Positions 1-8,167 of a stretch of DNA of 64,000 bases are shown piece after piece (the stretch's first letter is position 1; each line of letters starts with the position of its first letter). The DNA is from an uncultured beta proteobacterium (lineage in GTDB: Bacteria; Pseudomonadota; Gammaproteobacteria; Burkholderiales; Burkholderiaceae_C). A program made the position numbers and the translations under genes. Below the pieces are notes generated by a model, which worked only from the letters and a program-made list of their open reading frames with translations, had not been told where the DNA came from and ran no database searches. The stretch is from contig CAIKVZ010000264.1 in assembly GCA_903830985.1 (NCBI GenBank), positions 41,171-105,170 of the forward strand, in the 5' to 3' direction.

Positions 1-45
1 CCTCAATTGCCCGTCCTTGTTCTTCAGTCTTTGCCTGAAGTTCAT
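1..45 (-). CDS. possible start of a gene running off the left edge
   Basis: An ATG at 45-43 on the minus strand opens a frame of 15 codons (MNFRQRLKNKDGQLR) that stays open to the window edge. A GAGAGG Shine-Dalgarno-like hexamer (complement of 54-59) sits 8 bases upstream, which is the main support. Too little is visible to assign a family. If real, it diverges from the riboswitch-led lipoprotein gene. Confidence 0.35.
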   Translation of the reverse strand, partial: MNFRQRLKNKDGQLR

Positions 46-291
46 TGTTAAGACCTCTCAATAGCGCTGGCGGACCGAAGCGCACGCCAATAGCAGGGAG
101 TTTGGGGCAAATTTTTGTCCACGCCGGCAATTTGCCTCCCGGTCGCGCCTATGTGTGATTACTTAGGGGATTACCCGATGCCTTCAGGTCTTCCGGCTGG
201 AGCAGACGCCACGCAGGGGGCGACACCACCGGTCGCCCGGCAGGCCCCGCGTGTCGAGCGCGCGCTACAAGCTGTAACAGGCTGGGTACAT
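46..291. other. intergenic region upstream of the riboswitch
   Basis: About 245 bases between a possible leftward gene and the c-di-GMP riboswitch. It must hold the promoter for the riboswitch transcript, but no clear -35/-10 pair can be picked by eye. A short inverted repeat GGCGAC/GTCGCC lies near 218-236. A 62-codon open frame over 115-303 has no ribosome site and runs into the aptamer, so it is not called. Confidence 0.5.
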
Positions 292-381
292 TGGCAGCGT
301 TGAAAGAGCAAACCCGATGAAAGTCGGGGACGCAAAGCCGAGGACCTAACTGAAGAAATTCATACGGTAGCCTGGTTGCCA
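292..381 (+). promoter_or_regulatory. cyclic-di-GMP-I (GEMM-I) riboswitch aptamer
   Basis: The class I c-di-GMP aptamer core is visible in order: AGCAAACC, a short hairpin capped by a GAAA tetraloop (CGAT-GAAA-GTCG), GGGACGCAAAGCC, CCTAA, and the tetraloop-receptor side ACGGTAG followed by CCTGGTTGCC. The closing P1 helix pairs TGGCA (292-296) with TGCCA (377-381). About 70 bases of expression platform lead to the ATG at 451. In it CCTG-CA-CAGG (433-442) could fold over the ribosome site, hinting at translational control, though termination cannot be excluded. Known members of this class bind c-di-GMP and often control surface, motility or extracellular proteins. That fits the downstream lipoprotein. 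Confidence 0.93.
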
Positions 382-450
382 GACACTGCGCTTGGGGTTT
401 TGGACTTTCGACACCTGAACTGTTCGTCCCGCCTGCACAGGAGTCTGCAC

Positions 451-2016
451 ATGAAATCCCGCTTCACTTCCCCCAAAATTTCCTTGCATGCCCCGGTCCG
501 CGTCCTGCGGCTGGCCTGGCTGCTGGGCATGGTTGCGCTGGCTGCCTGCGGCGGTGGTGGCAGCGGCAGCCAATGTGAGACCTGCGGCGACAAGACCGGT
601 GCGCCGGTTCTGGCCCAACTCTCCGGCAAGGTGTTCGACACCGGCGGAGCGCCGGTGGCCGGTGTCACGGTCAGCGTGTTTCACCACAACATGAACAGTA
701 CCGTCACCGCGACCACCGATGCCAGCGGCGGCTACGCGGTGAGCGGGCTAGACACGGTGAGGAACGCCGAATACGAGGTCTATGCCGGCAAGACCGGCTA
801 TGGCTTTACCCCGCTCGTGAACGATGCGTCGGCCATCAGCCGGCTTGACTTCAACGGCCTGTACCGCACCGTGATGCTGTTTCTTAACATGCCGGCGCAC
901 GACGTCGTCAACGCCGACTTCACCGCCTACCGCGCCGGCGACAAGGTGGCCAGCCTGGCGCAAACCGGGCAGGCCGTCAGCTATGCCAGCGGTGATGACT
1001 TTGCCGCGCGCAAAGGCGTGGCCTGGCCCGCCAAACGCTTCACGGACAACCTGGACGGCAGCGTCACGGACCGCTTGAGCGGCCTGGTCTGGTTGAAGGA
1101 GGCCGGCTGCTTCGCCGTCAGCGACTGGGCCGGCGCCTTGACGGCGGCGAACCAGTTGGCCAGCGGCGCTTGCGGCCTGAGCGACGGCTCCAGCGCCGGA
1201 ACCTGGCGCATGCCCAATGCCAACGAACTGGAAAGCCTGGTCGACGTGGCGCAATTCATGCCCGCGGTTTCCGCGGGACATCCGTTCACCCACATCAACG
1301 TCACCGCGGCCTATTGGTCCTCCACCACCTACATGGCGTCCACCGGCAACGCGATGGCGATCCGCTTCACGGACGGGCGCTGGATCAACGGTGTCGATGG
1401 CGCAGACGGCAGCTTCAACAACGCCAAGAGCAGCTCGCGCAACGCCCTGTGGGCGGTGAAGTCCGGCGCTGCGCCGGGCGCGGTCCGGCTGCTGGCGACC
1501 GGCGTCTACGCCGCTGCAGGCGGTGGCTCCTTCGGCCCCCGCGACGACGCCAGCCTGCAGCTGGGTGCCGTCCTGACCACGCCGCGCTTCATCGACCAGG
1601 GCGACGGCACCCTGGCCGACACGGTCACCGGATTGACCTGGCTGAAGAAAGCCGATTGCATCAACCAGCCTTGGGGCACGGCGCTCGCTTCGGTGAATCA
1701 GCTGGCCAGCGGCCAATGCGGCCTGACCGATGGCTCCAGCGGGGGCCAGTGGCGCATGCCCAACCGCAGTGAAATGTTGAGCCTGTCCGACCGCGCGCCG
1801 ACCTTCCCGCAAGCGTCTTATCTCGACGGACAATATCAGGCCAGCGGCGTGCTCACAGGACCGGTGATCTTCAGCAACTTTGTGGTGAGCCACTACTACT
1901 GGACCTCGACCACCGACGCCGCCGATGTGAGCCAGGCCTGGACGATTTACAACTGCGATTTCGGCGTCTACAACATCTTCAAGAGCGACAGCCACTTCAC
2001 GCTGGCCGTGCGTTGA
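451..2016 (+). CDS. riboswitch-controlled lipoprotein with two DUF1566 (Lcl C-terminal) repeats
   Basis: 521 residues. The start at 451 is chosen over an in-frame TTG at 376, because 376 lies inside the aptamer while 451 has AGGAG 7 bases upstream. A lipoprotein signal peptide ends in the lipobox VALAAC-GGGG, so the mature protein should be lipidated and exported. Next comes a carboxypeptidase-regulatory-like beta domain (about 55-115: LSGKVFDTGGAPVAGV). Two tandem DUF1566 units follow (about 205-350 and 375-520), each with the pattern RF.D..DGT..D..TGL.WLK..C, then ANQLASG.CGL.DGSS, then WRMPN..E, then YW(S/T)ST. The function of DUF1566 is not established; it is common in surface or secreted proteins. 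Control by c-di-GMP suggests a role in attachment or envelope change. Confidence 0.88.
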   Translation: MKSRFTSPKISLHAPVRVLRLAWLLGMVALAACGGGGSGSQCETCGDKTGAPVLAQLSGKVFDTGGAPVAGVTVSVFHHNMNSTVTATTDASGGYAVSGLDTVRNAEYEVYAGKTGYGFTPLVNDASAISRLDFNGLYRTVMLFLNMPAHDVVNADFTAYRAGDKVASLAQTGQAVSYASGDDFAARKGVAWPAKRFTDNLDGSVTDRLSGLVWLKEAGCFAVSDWAGALTAANQLASGACGLSDGSSAGTWRMPNANELESLVDVAQFMPAVSAGHPFTHINVTAAYWSSTTYMASTGNAMAIRFTDGRWINGVDGADGSFNNAKSSSRNALWAVKSGAAPGAVRLLATGVYAAAGGGSFGPRDDASLQLGAVLTTPRFIDQGDGTLADTVTGLTWLKKADCINQPWGTALASVNQLASGQCGLTDGSSGGQWRMPNRSEMLSLSDRAPTFPQASYLDGQYQASGVLTGPVIFSNFVVSHYYWTSTTDAADVSQAWTIYNCDFGVYNIFKSDSHFTLAVR

Positions 2017-2052
2017 CGTCGGCCGGGAGCGCAGGGTGCGCGGTCACGGAAC

Positions 2053-2844
2053 TCAGTCGCTGCGACCCGGCACCCGGAACTTGGCCGCGCCCAGGTGCAT
2101 GCCGCCGTCCAGCAGCAGCAGCTCTCCGGTCATGCTGCGCGCGCCGGTCGTCAGCCAGACAATGGCCTCGGCCACATCTTCGGGCGTGCTGGCACGCCCC
2201 AGTGGCGTGCTGGACTCGACCATGGTCTTCACCTTGTCGAAGCCCTCTTGACCCAGTCCATCGACAAACCAGCGTGAGGTGATCAGTCCCGGGCACACCG
2301 CGTTGACCCGGATGTCGGGCGCCAGAGCGCGCGCCAGGTACAGCGTCAGCGAATTCAGCGCGCCTTTGGACGCGATGTACGGCACGGAAGAACCGATGCC
2401 CAGCGAGCCCGCAACGGACGAGACGTTCACGATCGATCCCCTGGCGGCTTTCAGGTGCGGCGCACAGGCGCGCACCATCTGGAAGGCGCCCACCGTGTTC
2501 ACCGCATAAATGCGCGCAAAAACGTCCATGTCGAGCACGTCCCAATTGTCCGCACCAGTGAAGGTGCTGATGCCTGCGTTGTTCACCAGGGCGTCAATGC
2601 GACCCCAGCGTTCCATGGCAGCCTGGACCAAGGCCCGGCACGCCGCATCGTCAGCCACATCGCCCTGCACCAGCAGGGTTTGCGCGCCTGTCGCTTCGCA
2701 GGCCGCCTGCGATGCCTTGGCATCTGCCGCGCTGCGCGAGTAGTTGATCAGCACGTTGTAGCCCTGTTGGGCCAAGAGCAGCGCCGTGGCAGCACCGACG
2801 CCGGTGCCCGAGCCGGTGATAAGGGCAACTTTGCGGTCTGTCAT
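2053..2844 (-). CDS. SDR-family NAD(P)-dependent oxidoreductase
   Basis: 263 residues, the usual length for a classical short-chain dehydrogenase/reductase. The Rossmann motif TGSGTGVG is at 10-17, NNAG at 88-91, catalytic Ser at 142/143, and the YxxxK pair Y156/K160 (YIASK). The conserved PG of the cofactor loop is present (CPGLITSR). The first strand is followed by NYSRSA, which with its basic residue suits NADP(H). The start has GGAG upstream. The gene is convergent with the DUF1566 lipoprotein and divergent from tapT, so no operon partner reveals the substrate. It could be a 3-oxoacyl-ACP-reductase-like or sugar/steroid dehydrogenase. Confidence 0.9.
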   Translation of the reverse strand: MTDRKVALITGSGTGVGAATALLLAQQGYNVLINYSRSAADAKASQAACEATGAQTLLVQGDVADDAACRALVQAAMERWGRIDALVNNAGISTFTGADNWDVLDMDVFARIYAVNTVGAFQMVRACAPHLKAARGSIVNVSSVAGSLGIGSSVPYIASKGALNSLTLYLARALAPDIRVNAVCPGLITSRWFVDGLGQEGFDKVKTMVESSTPLGRASTPEDVAEAIVWLTTGARSMTGELLLLDGGMHLGAAKFRVPGRSD

Positions 2845-3027
2845 GGGGACTCCGGTGCCGGGGGTTGAAGAAGTTGTCCTGGGGCTCGTTGTCAGCCCGT
2901 CACGCGATCAGCGCCATGACATTAACAGCATTTGAGTGCTCGCGGGCAGCGAGCGCAGGATTGCGGCTACGCTTGAGCCCATGGAAAAACCTGTGCACCT
3001 CGCCTTCGCGGTTCAGCTGGAATCGGC

Positions 3028-3774
3028 ATGAGCCATGCCGTGGCGCGCCTGCGGGCCCAGCTCCTGCAAGGCCGCGACAAGCCCTTTGTGGCACGGGGTG
3101 CGCGCGTGCCACGCTGCCCCGATTGCCGCGTCATGTTCAGCCACTGTCTGTGCGCCTTGCGCCCCCAGGTGACGACGCGCAGCGGCATGTGCCTGATCAT
3201 GTCCGACATCGAGCCGCTCAAACCCAGCAACACCGGCTGGTTGATCGCCGACCTGGTGCCGGACACGATGGCCTTTGGCTGGTCGCGCACGGCGGTGGAC
3301 CCGGCCTTGCTGGCCCTGCTGGCGGACCCGCAGTGGGACCCGTACCTGGTGTTCCCGGGTGAATTTGTCGAAGCCGGGCGCGTCGTCACCGAAGTGCCGG
3401 TGCGCCTTGGCAAACGCCCGCTGTTTGTGCTGCTCGATGCCACCTGGCCCGAGGCGCGCAAGATGTTTCGCAAAAGCCCGCATCTGGAGCACCTGCCGGT
3501 GCTGAGCCTGCAGCCGGAGCAGCTGTCGCGTTACCGGCTGCGTCGCTCCACGCGGGAAGAGCACCTGTGTACGTCGGAGGTGGCGGCCTTGTGCCTGGAA
3601 CTGGCCGGTGAGCCGCAAGCGGCGCAGCTTCTGGACGCCTATCTGGCGGTCTTCACCCACCATTACCTGGCGGCGCGGCAGTCCGTTCAGCCGGACCTGG
3701 AAGATGCGGCGCATCGGCGGCTGCGCGCGCTCGCCAGGCAGGATCTCCCGCGAGCTTGCCAGCAGGCAAACTGA
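3028..3774 (+). CDS. tapT: tRNA-uridine aminocarboxypropyltransferase (DTW domain)
   Basis: 248 residues, matching the DTW-domain family of E. coli YfiP/TapT, which makes acp3U at tRNA position 47 from S-adenosylmethionine. The N-terminal metal-binding cysteines are C30, C33, C40 and C42 (CPDC..CLC). The family-defining DATW is at 137-140 in FVLLDATWPEARKM, followed by the conserved RKSP. The S-T-R-E block near residue 175 (RRSTREEHLCTSE) is also typical. The start at 3028 places the Cys cluster at the expected distance. A GNAT gene follows 42 bases downstream on the same strand. Confidence 0.9.
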   Translation: MSHAVARLRAQLLQGRDKPFVARGARVPRCPDCRVMFSHCLCALRPQVTTRSGMCLIMSDIEPLKPSNTGWLIADLVPDTMAFGWSRTAVDPALLALLADPQWDPYLVFPGEFVEAGRVVTEVPVRLGKRPLFVLLDATWPEARKMFRKSPHLEHLPVLSLQPEQLSRYRLRRSTREEHLCTSEVAALCLELAGEPQAAQLLDAYLAVFTHHYLAARQSVQPDLEDAAHRRLRALARQDLPRACQQAN

Positions 3775-3815
3775 ATGCCGAATCTGCGCCGCCTCAAGAC
3801 CTGACAATCACCTTC

Positions 3816-4400
3816 ATGCACATCGACGCAACACCAATCCCTTCGTTCCAGGGCGTGAGCCTGCAGACCGCGCGACTCCAACTGAGGCCATTCCAGACGA
3901 GTGACGCAGCATCCATCCTGGCGCTGTTCATGGACGAGGGCTTCATGGAATACTCGCCGGCCCCCATGTTCACCTCGATGGACGAGGCGCACGAGGTCGT
4001 CGTTCGCGACGCCGCCAAACTGACTGCGGGAGAACGTCTGAGGCTTGGCATGGTGCGCATGGACAACGGCATGCTCATCGGCTACTGTGATCTTTTCGGC
4101 ATAGACCGGCAACACCGCAAAGGCGAGATCGGCTACGGACTTCTCACCCGGGAGCGTGGGCATGGTTTCATGCATGAGGCCTTGTCGGCGTTTCTGAATT
4201 GTGTTTTGCTCGACCTGCAATTCAACCGGGTGATCGCCGAGATTGACCCCGCCAATACCAACTCGGAAAGAACAGTCCAGCGCCTGGGCTTCACCAAGGA
4301 AGCCCACCTGCGCGAAAACTGTTTCGTCAAGGGTGTGTTGTCTGACAGTTTTCTCTACGGGCTGCTCAAGCGTGATCTGCAACCCTGCCCTGCATCCTGA
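3816..4400 (+). CDS. GNAT N-acetyltransferase, RimJ/RimL type
   Basis: 194 residues from the ATG at 3816. An upstream TTG at 3756 would overlap the end of tapT and adds residues that look non-homologous. The N-terminus reads LQTARLQLRPF, the typical first strand of RimJ/RimL-like acetyltransferases. The acetyl-CoA loop region is GYGLLTRERGHGFMHEAL (about 105-122). The conserved terminal block is IDPANTNSERTVQRLGF. Substrate unknown: ribosomal proteins, aminoglycosides and free amino acids are all possible in this family. Likely cotranscribed with tapT. Confidence 0.82.
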   Translation: MHIDATPIPSFQGVSLQTARLQLRPFQTSDAASILALFMDEGFMEYSPAPMFTSMDEAHEVVVRDAAKLTAGERLRLGMVRMDNGMLIGYCDLFGIDRQHRKGEIGYGLLTRERGHGFMHEALSAFLNCVLLDLQFNRVIAEIDPANTNSERTVQRLGFTKEAHLRENCFVKGVLSDSFLYGLLKRDLQPCPAS

Positions 4401-4442
4401 AACACGCCGCTCACTTTGGCGCTGACGGGTCGGCCCGGTACG

Positions 4443-4922
4443 TCAATCGGCCCGTTCCTGCAGGTCCAGCACGATGCCGTCGCAGCCGTCCTCGATGAGG
4501 TCGAGCACCTGTTCGAAGTCGGCCGGTTGGCCATAGAAGGGGTCCGGCACATCCTGCGCGACCGGCGCGTTGCAATACGCCGTGAAGTAGCGCAGCTTGG
4601 CCTGGTGGGCCTGCGGGCAGCGCAGGCGCAGCGTCAGCAGGTTGCTCTCTTCCATCGCCAGGATCAGGTCGTAGCGCTCGAAGTCCTCGGCCTGTAGCAG
4701 CCGCACCTTGAGACCCGAAAGGTCGTAGCCGCGGCGCATCGCGTGTTTTTGCGCGTGAAAATCGATGGCCTCTCCCGTGTTCAGGTCATGCGTTGCGGCC
4801 GACGCCACGTGCACGCTGTCAGCCAGGCCTTGTTGGACCAGCTTTTGCCGCAGCACTTCTTCGGCCATGGGGCTGCGGCACAGGTTGTCGGTGCACACCA
4901 GGAGTATGGAAAATTGGCTCAT
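4443..4922 (-). CDS. low-molecular-weight protein-tyrosine phosphatase
   Basis: 159 residues from the ATG at 4922 (a GTG at 4949 would add nine residues). The P-loop C-x5-R-S is present as CTDNLCRS (C10, R16) and the general acid Asp is in VPDPFYG (D127), the complete catalytic set of LMW-PTPs. Lengths of 150-165 are normal. The second residue of the loop is Thr-Asp rather than the usual Val/Leu-Gly, a small departure. The next gene on this strand is a DUF1648 membrane protein 50 bases upstream. No exopolysaccharide kinase neighbour is seen, so its substrate is open. Confidence 0.9.
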   Translation of the reverse strand: MSQFSILLVCTDNLCRSPMAEEVLRQKLVQQGLADSVHVASAATHDLNTGEAIDFHAQKHAMRRGYDLSGLKVRLLQAEDFERYDLILAMEESNLLTLRLRCPQAHQAKLRYFTAYCNAPVAQDVPDPFYGQPADFEQVLDLIEDGCDGIVLDLQERAD

Positions 4923-4972
4923 TGGGAAATTGGTGAAGGTGCAGGACACATTGTCCTATGGGCGCTGCATGC

Positions 4973-5473
4973 TCAGGCGCTTTGGCGAAACCGGGCAAAC
5001 AGCACGATCAGCCAGATCGCCAACACGGCCAGGAATACGGCGAGTGCCGTGATGATGGCTGGGGTGGAGAGTTGGGCCGGTTGGCGCTCATTCGCCTGCA
5101 CCACCAGCCAGTGGACATAGGCCAGGAAGGTGACCAGGGCTGACGCAAACGACAGGCCGTGCAGGCGCAGGAAGGCGAATGTTTGGGCGCGTCGAACCGG
5201 CGCCAGCCAGTACTCGCGGTTCGGCAGGTTGATGCCGCTGTCACCCAGATAGGGAAGGACAAACGGTAGGAACGCGACCAGCAACGCCACCCCGACCAGG
5301 GTGAGCAGCATGGTCAGCAAGTAGTCGGCGCGCGCCATGAAACCATCGGCCGCACCCGAGGCGCCAAAGTGGGATGCGACCACCGGCGGGAGCGCTGCGG
5401 AGCTGCTCCAGACAAAGCCTGCCGCCAGGGCCAGCAGCAGGAGAAACGCGATGCTGGCAAGTCGTTGCTTCAT
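4973..5473 (-). CDS. DUF1648-like integral membrane protein
   Basis: 166 residues with about four hydrophobic segments (residues 5-25, 53-75, 105-122, 138-160). The motif LPPVVASHFGASGAADGFM after the first segment is the hallmark of DUF1648, also found at the N-terminus of SdpI-like immunity proteins. The start follows a short hydrophobic N-terminus beginning MKQR. Function unknown. It sits upstream of the LMW phosphatase on the same strand with 50 bases between. Confidence 0.75.
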   Translation of the reverse strand: MKQRLASIAFLLLLALAAGFVWSSSAALPPVVASHFGASGAADGFMARADYLLTMLLTLVGVALLVAFLPFVLPYLGDSGINLPNREYWLAPVRRAQTFAFLRLHGLSFASALVTFLAYVHWLVVQANERQPAQLSTPAIITALAVFLAVLAIWLIVLFARFRQSA

Positions 5474-5507
5474 GGTGCGTTTTTAGCCAGGGAAACAGCG
5501 TGAACTT

Positions 5508-6530
5508 TCACAGCGTCTTCAGGAAGTTCAGCAGCAATTCGTTCACCGCCGCGGCGCGCTCTCGCTGAATCCAGTGGCCAGCGCCTTGCAGGATGTGGCA
5601 GCCGCGCAGCCCCGGCAGGGTGCGCGGGTAACTCTCGATCTGCGATTTCGACGCCGGGAACTTCAGCACGCTGTCCTTGGCGCCCGCGATGAACATGGAC
5701 GGCTGGCGGATGACGCAGCCGCGCCAGGGCGTGAGCAGTTCCCAGTTGCGCGCCAGATTGCGGTACCAGTTCAGGCCGCCGCGAAAGCCCGCGCGGCTGA
5801 ATTCCGCTGTGTAGTAGGCGAGGTCGACAGGGCCGAGCCAGGGCGGCAGTACCTCGGGGTCGACGGTGCTGGCCAGAAAACCCTGACCGGGTTTCAATAC
5901 GCCAAAGCTGGTGCCCTCGGGCGCATCGCCCGAGCCGCTGAAGTAGACGCGCCGCAGCGCCGCCGCCACGTCTTTTTCAAACTCGGCTTCGGCCACGCCG
6001 GGCGTCTGAAAGTACTGCATGTAGAAGTTGTTTATGCCCTGCTGCCTGAGCGAGGCCAGCAGCTCGACGCGCCCGGGTGGTGTGAACGGCACGCTCATGC
6101 CCACCACCGCAGGAAACAGGTCGGGCCTGAGCAAGGCGCAGTGCCAGGCAACCGGTGCGCCCCAGTCGTGACCCACGACCACGGCCTGGGTTTCGCCCAG
6201 CGACTTGACCAGTTCCACCATGTCGCCCACCAGGTGCAGCAGCGTGTACAGCTCTAGGCCCTGGGGTGCGCCGGAGCCGCCGTAGCCGCGCATGTCCGGC
6301 GCCACCGCGCGGTAGCCGGCCGCGGCCAACGACGCCAACTGATGCCGCCAGGAGTACCAGGACTCGGGCCAGCCGTGGCAAAACAGCACCAGCGGTCCCT
6401 GGCCCTGCACCGCCACGCGCAGCGTGATGCCGTTGACCTGGTGTTCTTCAAAGCGGGGCGGGTCGATTTGCGGCGTCGGGACGGGTGGGATGTGCATGAC
6501 GAGGCTCGCGTTGATTGGCAGGTTATTCAT
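5508..6530 (-). CDS. alpha/beta hydrolase, epoxide-hydrolase-like
   Basis: 340 residues. The oxyanion motif HGWPES (52-57) and the nucleophile elbow GHDWGA (Asp122) are diagnostic for soluble epoxide hydrolases and related haloalkane dehalogenases. The catalytic His is in GAGHWIQRE near the C-terminus. The cap region has the conserved tyrosine-containing stretch DLAYYTAEF. HGWP plus DWGA favours epoxide hydrolase over dehalogenase. The gene is divergent from an acyl-CoA synthetase, with 77 bases between. The pairing suggests, but does not prove, a shared catabolic route for a fatty or aromatic substrate. A downstream in-frame Met12 is an alternative start. Confidence 0.85.
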   Translation of the reverse strand: MNNLPINASLVMHIPPVPTPQIDPPRFEEHQVNGITLRVAVQGQGPLVLFCHGWPESWYSWRHQLASLAAAGYRAVAPDMRGYGGSGAPQGLELYTLLHLVGDMVELVKSLGETQAVVVGHDWGAPVAWHCALLRPDLFPAVVGMSVPFTPPGRVELLASLRQQGINNFYMQYFQTPGVAEAEFEKDVAAALRRVYFSGSGDAPEGTSFGVLKPGQGFLASTVDPEVLPPWLGPVDLAYYTAEFSRAGFRGGLNWYRNLARNWELLTPWRGCVIRQPSMFIAGAKDSVLKFPASKSQIESYPRTLPGLRGCHILQGAGHWIQRERAAAVNELLLNFLKTL

Positions 6531-6607
6531 GACCCGCGCCAGTATGCATGAAAGCCGGCACGGCGGTGCATTCTCTGGTTCAATGATGGGCTCACAAGGA
6601 GCCGTTT

Positions 6608-8167
6608 ATGAAAGCCAGAATCCGCCGTCAGACCCTGGGTGACGTGCTGTGCCGCACGGCGCAGCGCTTGCCCGCCAAGACCGCCATCATCTGTGGCGAA
6701 ACCCGTTGGAGCTACGCCGAGTTCGACGCGGTGGTGACGCGCCTGGCGGCCGGGCTGTCGCAGCTCGGCGTGGCCACGGACGAGCGCGTGGCGGTGCTGG
6801 CGCGCAATTCGCACGGCTTTGCCGCGCTGCGCTTTGCCCTGGCGCGCCTGGGGGCCGTGCTGGTGCCGATCAACTTCATGCTCAAGGCCGACGAGGTGGC
6901 CTTCATCCTGCGCCATGCCGGCGCGCGCTTTCTGGCCACCGACAGCGCCCTGGCCGAACTGGCGCGCGACGCAGCGGCCTTGGGCACCGAGGTGCATGAA
7001 TTCATCTGGCTGCCCTCGGAAGACCCCAGCCTGCCAGCCCCGGGCATGCACAGCTTTGACGAACTGGCGGCCAGCCGCGCCTCGCTGCCCACGGTGGCGC
7101 TGGCCAGCACCGACCTGCTGCAGATCGTCTACACCAGCGGCACGGAGTCCAGCCCCAAGGGCGCCATGCTGACGCATGACGCCGTGCTCTGGCAGTACGT
7201 GAGCTGCGTCGTCGATGCGGAGATCAGTGCCGGCGACATGACGCTGCACGCGCTGCCGCTGTACCACTGCGCCCAGCTCGACGTGTTCTTCGGCCCTTCG
7301 ATTTTCGTCGGCAGCAGCAACGTCATCACCGCCAAGCCGACGCCCGACAACCTGCTGGCGCTGATGGAAAAGTTCGCCATCACCAGCTTCTTTGCGCCGC
7401 CGACGGTCTGGATCTCGCTGCTGCGCTCGCCCGGCTTCGACGCGACCCGACTCGCCAGCCTCACCAAGGGCTATTACGGCGCTTCCATCATGCCGGTGGA
7501 GGTGCTGCGCGAACTGGCGGCGCGTCTGCCCAAGGTGCGGCTGTGGAACCTGTATGGCCAGACCGAGATCGCGCCGCTGGCCACGATGCTCGGCCCCGAC
7601 GACCAGCTGCGCAAGCCGGGCTCCTGCGGGCGCGCCGTGCTCAACGTGGAGACGCGCGTGGTGGACGACGAACTGCAGGACGTGTTGCCGGGCCAGGTGG
7701 GCGAGATCGTGCACCGCTCGCCGCACCTGATGCTGGGCTACTTCCACGACGACGAGCGCACCCGTGCCGCCTTTGAGGGCGGCTGGTTTCACAGCGGGGA
7801 CTTGGGGACGATTGATGAGGAGGGCTTCATCAGCGTGGTGGACCGCAAGAAGGACATGATCAAGACCGGTGGCGAGAACGTGGCGAGCCGCGAGGTGGAG
7901 GAAATGATCTACCGATTGCCGCAGGTCAGCGAGGTGGCGGTGATCGGTCTGCCCGATGCGCATTGGGTCGAAGCCGTCACCGCGGTGGTGGTGCTCAAGG
8001 CGGGGCAGTGGCTGACAGAAGACGAAGTGATGGCGCATTGCCGCAGCCACATGGCCAGCTTCAAGGCGCCGAAGCGCGTGGTCTTCACCGACGCGCTGCC
8101 GAAGAACCCGAGCGGCAAGCTGCTCAAGCGCGAGCTGCGCAAGAGCTACGCCGACGCCTCGAATTAG
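6608..8167 (+). CDS. acyl-CoA synthetase (AMP-forming), fatty-acid type
   Basis: 519 residues. The P-loop-like motif YTSGTESSPKGAMLTH is at 175-190, YGQTE near 318, the GWFHSGDLG hinge and DRKKDMIKTGGENV motif near 410-425, and the C-terminal catalytic lysine in NPSGKLLKREL. This is the full set for the ANL superfamily of adenylating enzymes. It activates a carboxylic acid to its CoA thioester; the substrate may be medium/long-chain fatty or aryl acid. AAGGAG lies 8 bases before the ATG. Its stop overlaps the stop of the convergent TAXI gene by 4 bases. Confidence 0.92.
   Translation: MKARIRRQTLGDVLCRTAQRLPAKTAIICGETRWSYAEFDAVVTRLAAGLSQLGVATDERVAVLARNSHGFAALRFALARLGAVLVPINFMLKADEVAFILRHAGARFLATDSALAELARDAAALGTEVHEFIWLPSEDPSLPAPGMHSFDELAASRASLPTVALASTDLLQIVYTSGTESSPKGAMLTHDAVLWQYVSCVVDAEISAGDMTLHALPLYHCAQLDVFFGPSIFVGSSNVITAKPTPDNLLALMEKFAITSFFAPPTVWISLLRSPGFDATRLASLTKGYYGASIMPVEVLRELAARLPKVRLWNLYGQTEIAPLATMLGPDDQLRKPGSCGRAVLNVETRVVDDELQDVLPGQVGEIVHRSPHLMLGYFHDDERTRAAFEGGWFHSGDLGTIDEEGFISVVDRKKDMIKTGGENVASREVEEMIYRLPQVSEVAVIGLPDAHWVEAVTAVVVLKAGQWLTEDEVMAHCRSHMASFKAPKRVVFTDALPKNPSGKLLKRELRKSYADASN

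Noticed and set aside
376..450. In-frame TTG start for the DUF1566 lipoprotein at 376
   Set aside because: It lies inside the riboswitch aptamer and would hide the lipoprotein signal peptide; 451 has AGGAG.
748..1995. Long open frame opposite the lipoprotein gene
   Set aside because: High-GC antisense shadow: its residues are rich in Gly, Arg and His with no family pattern, and there is no ribosome site.
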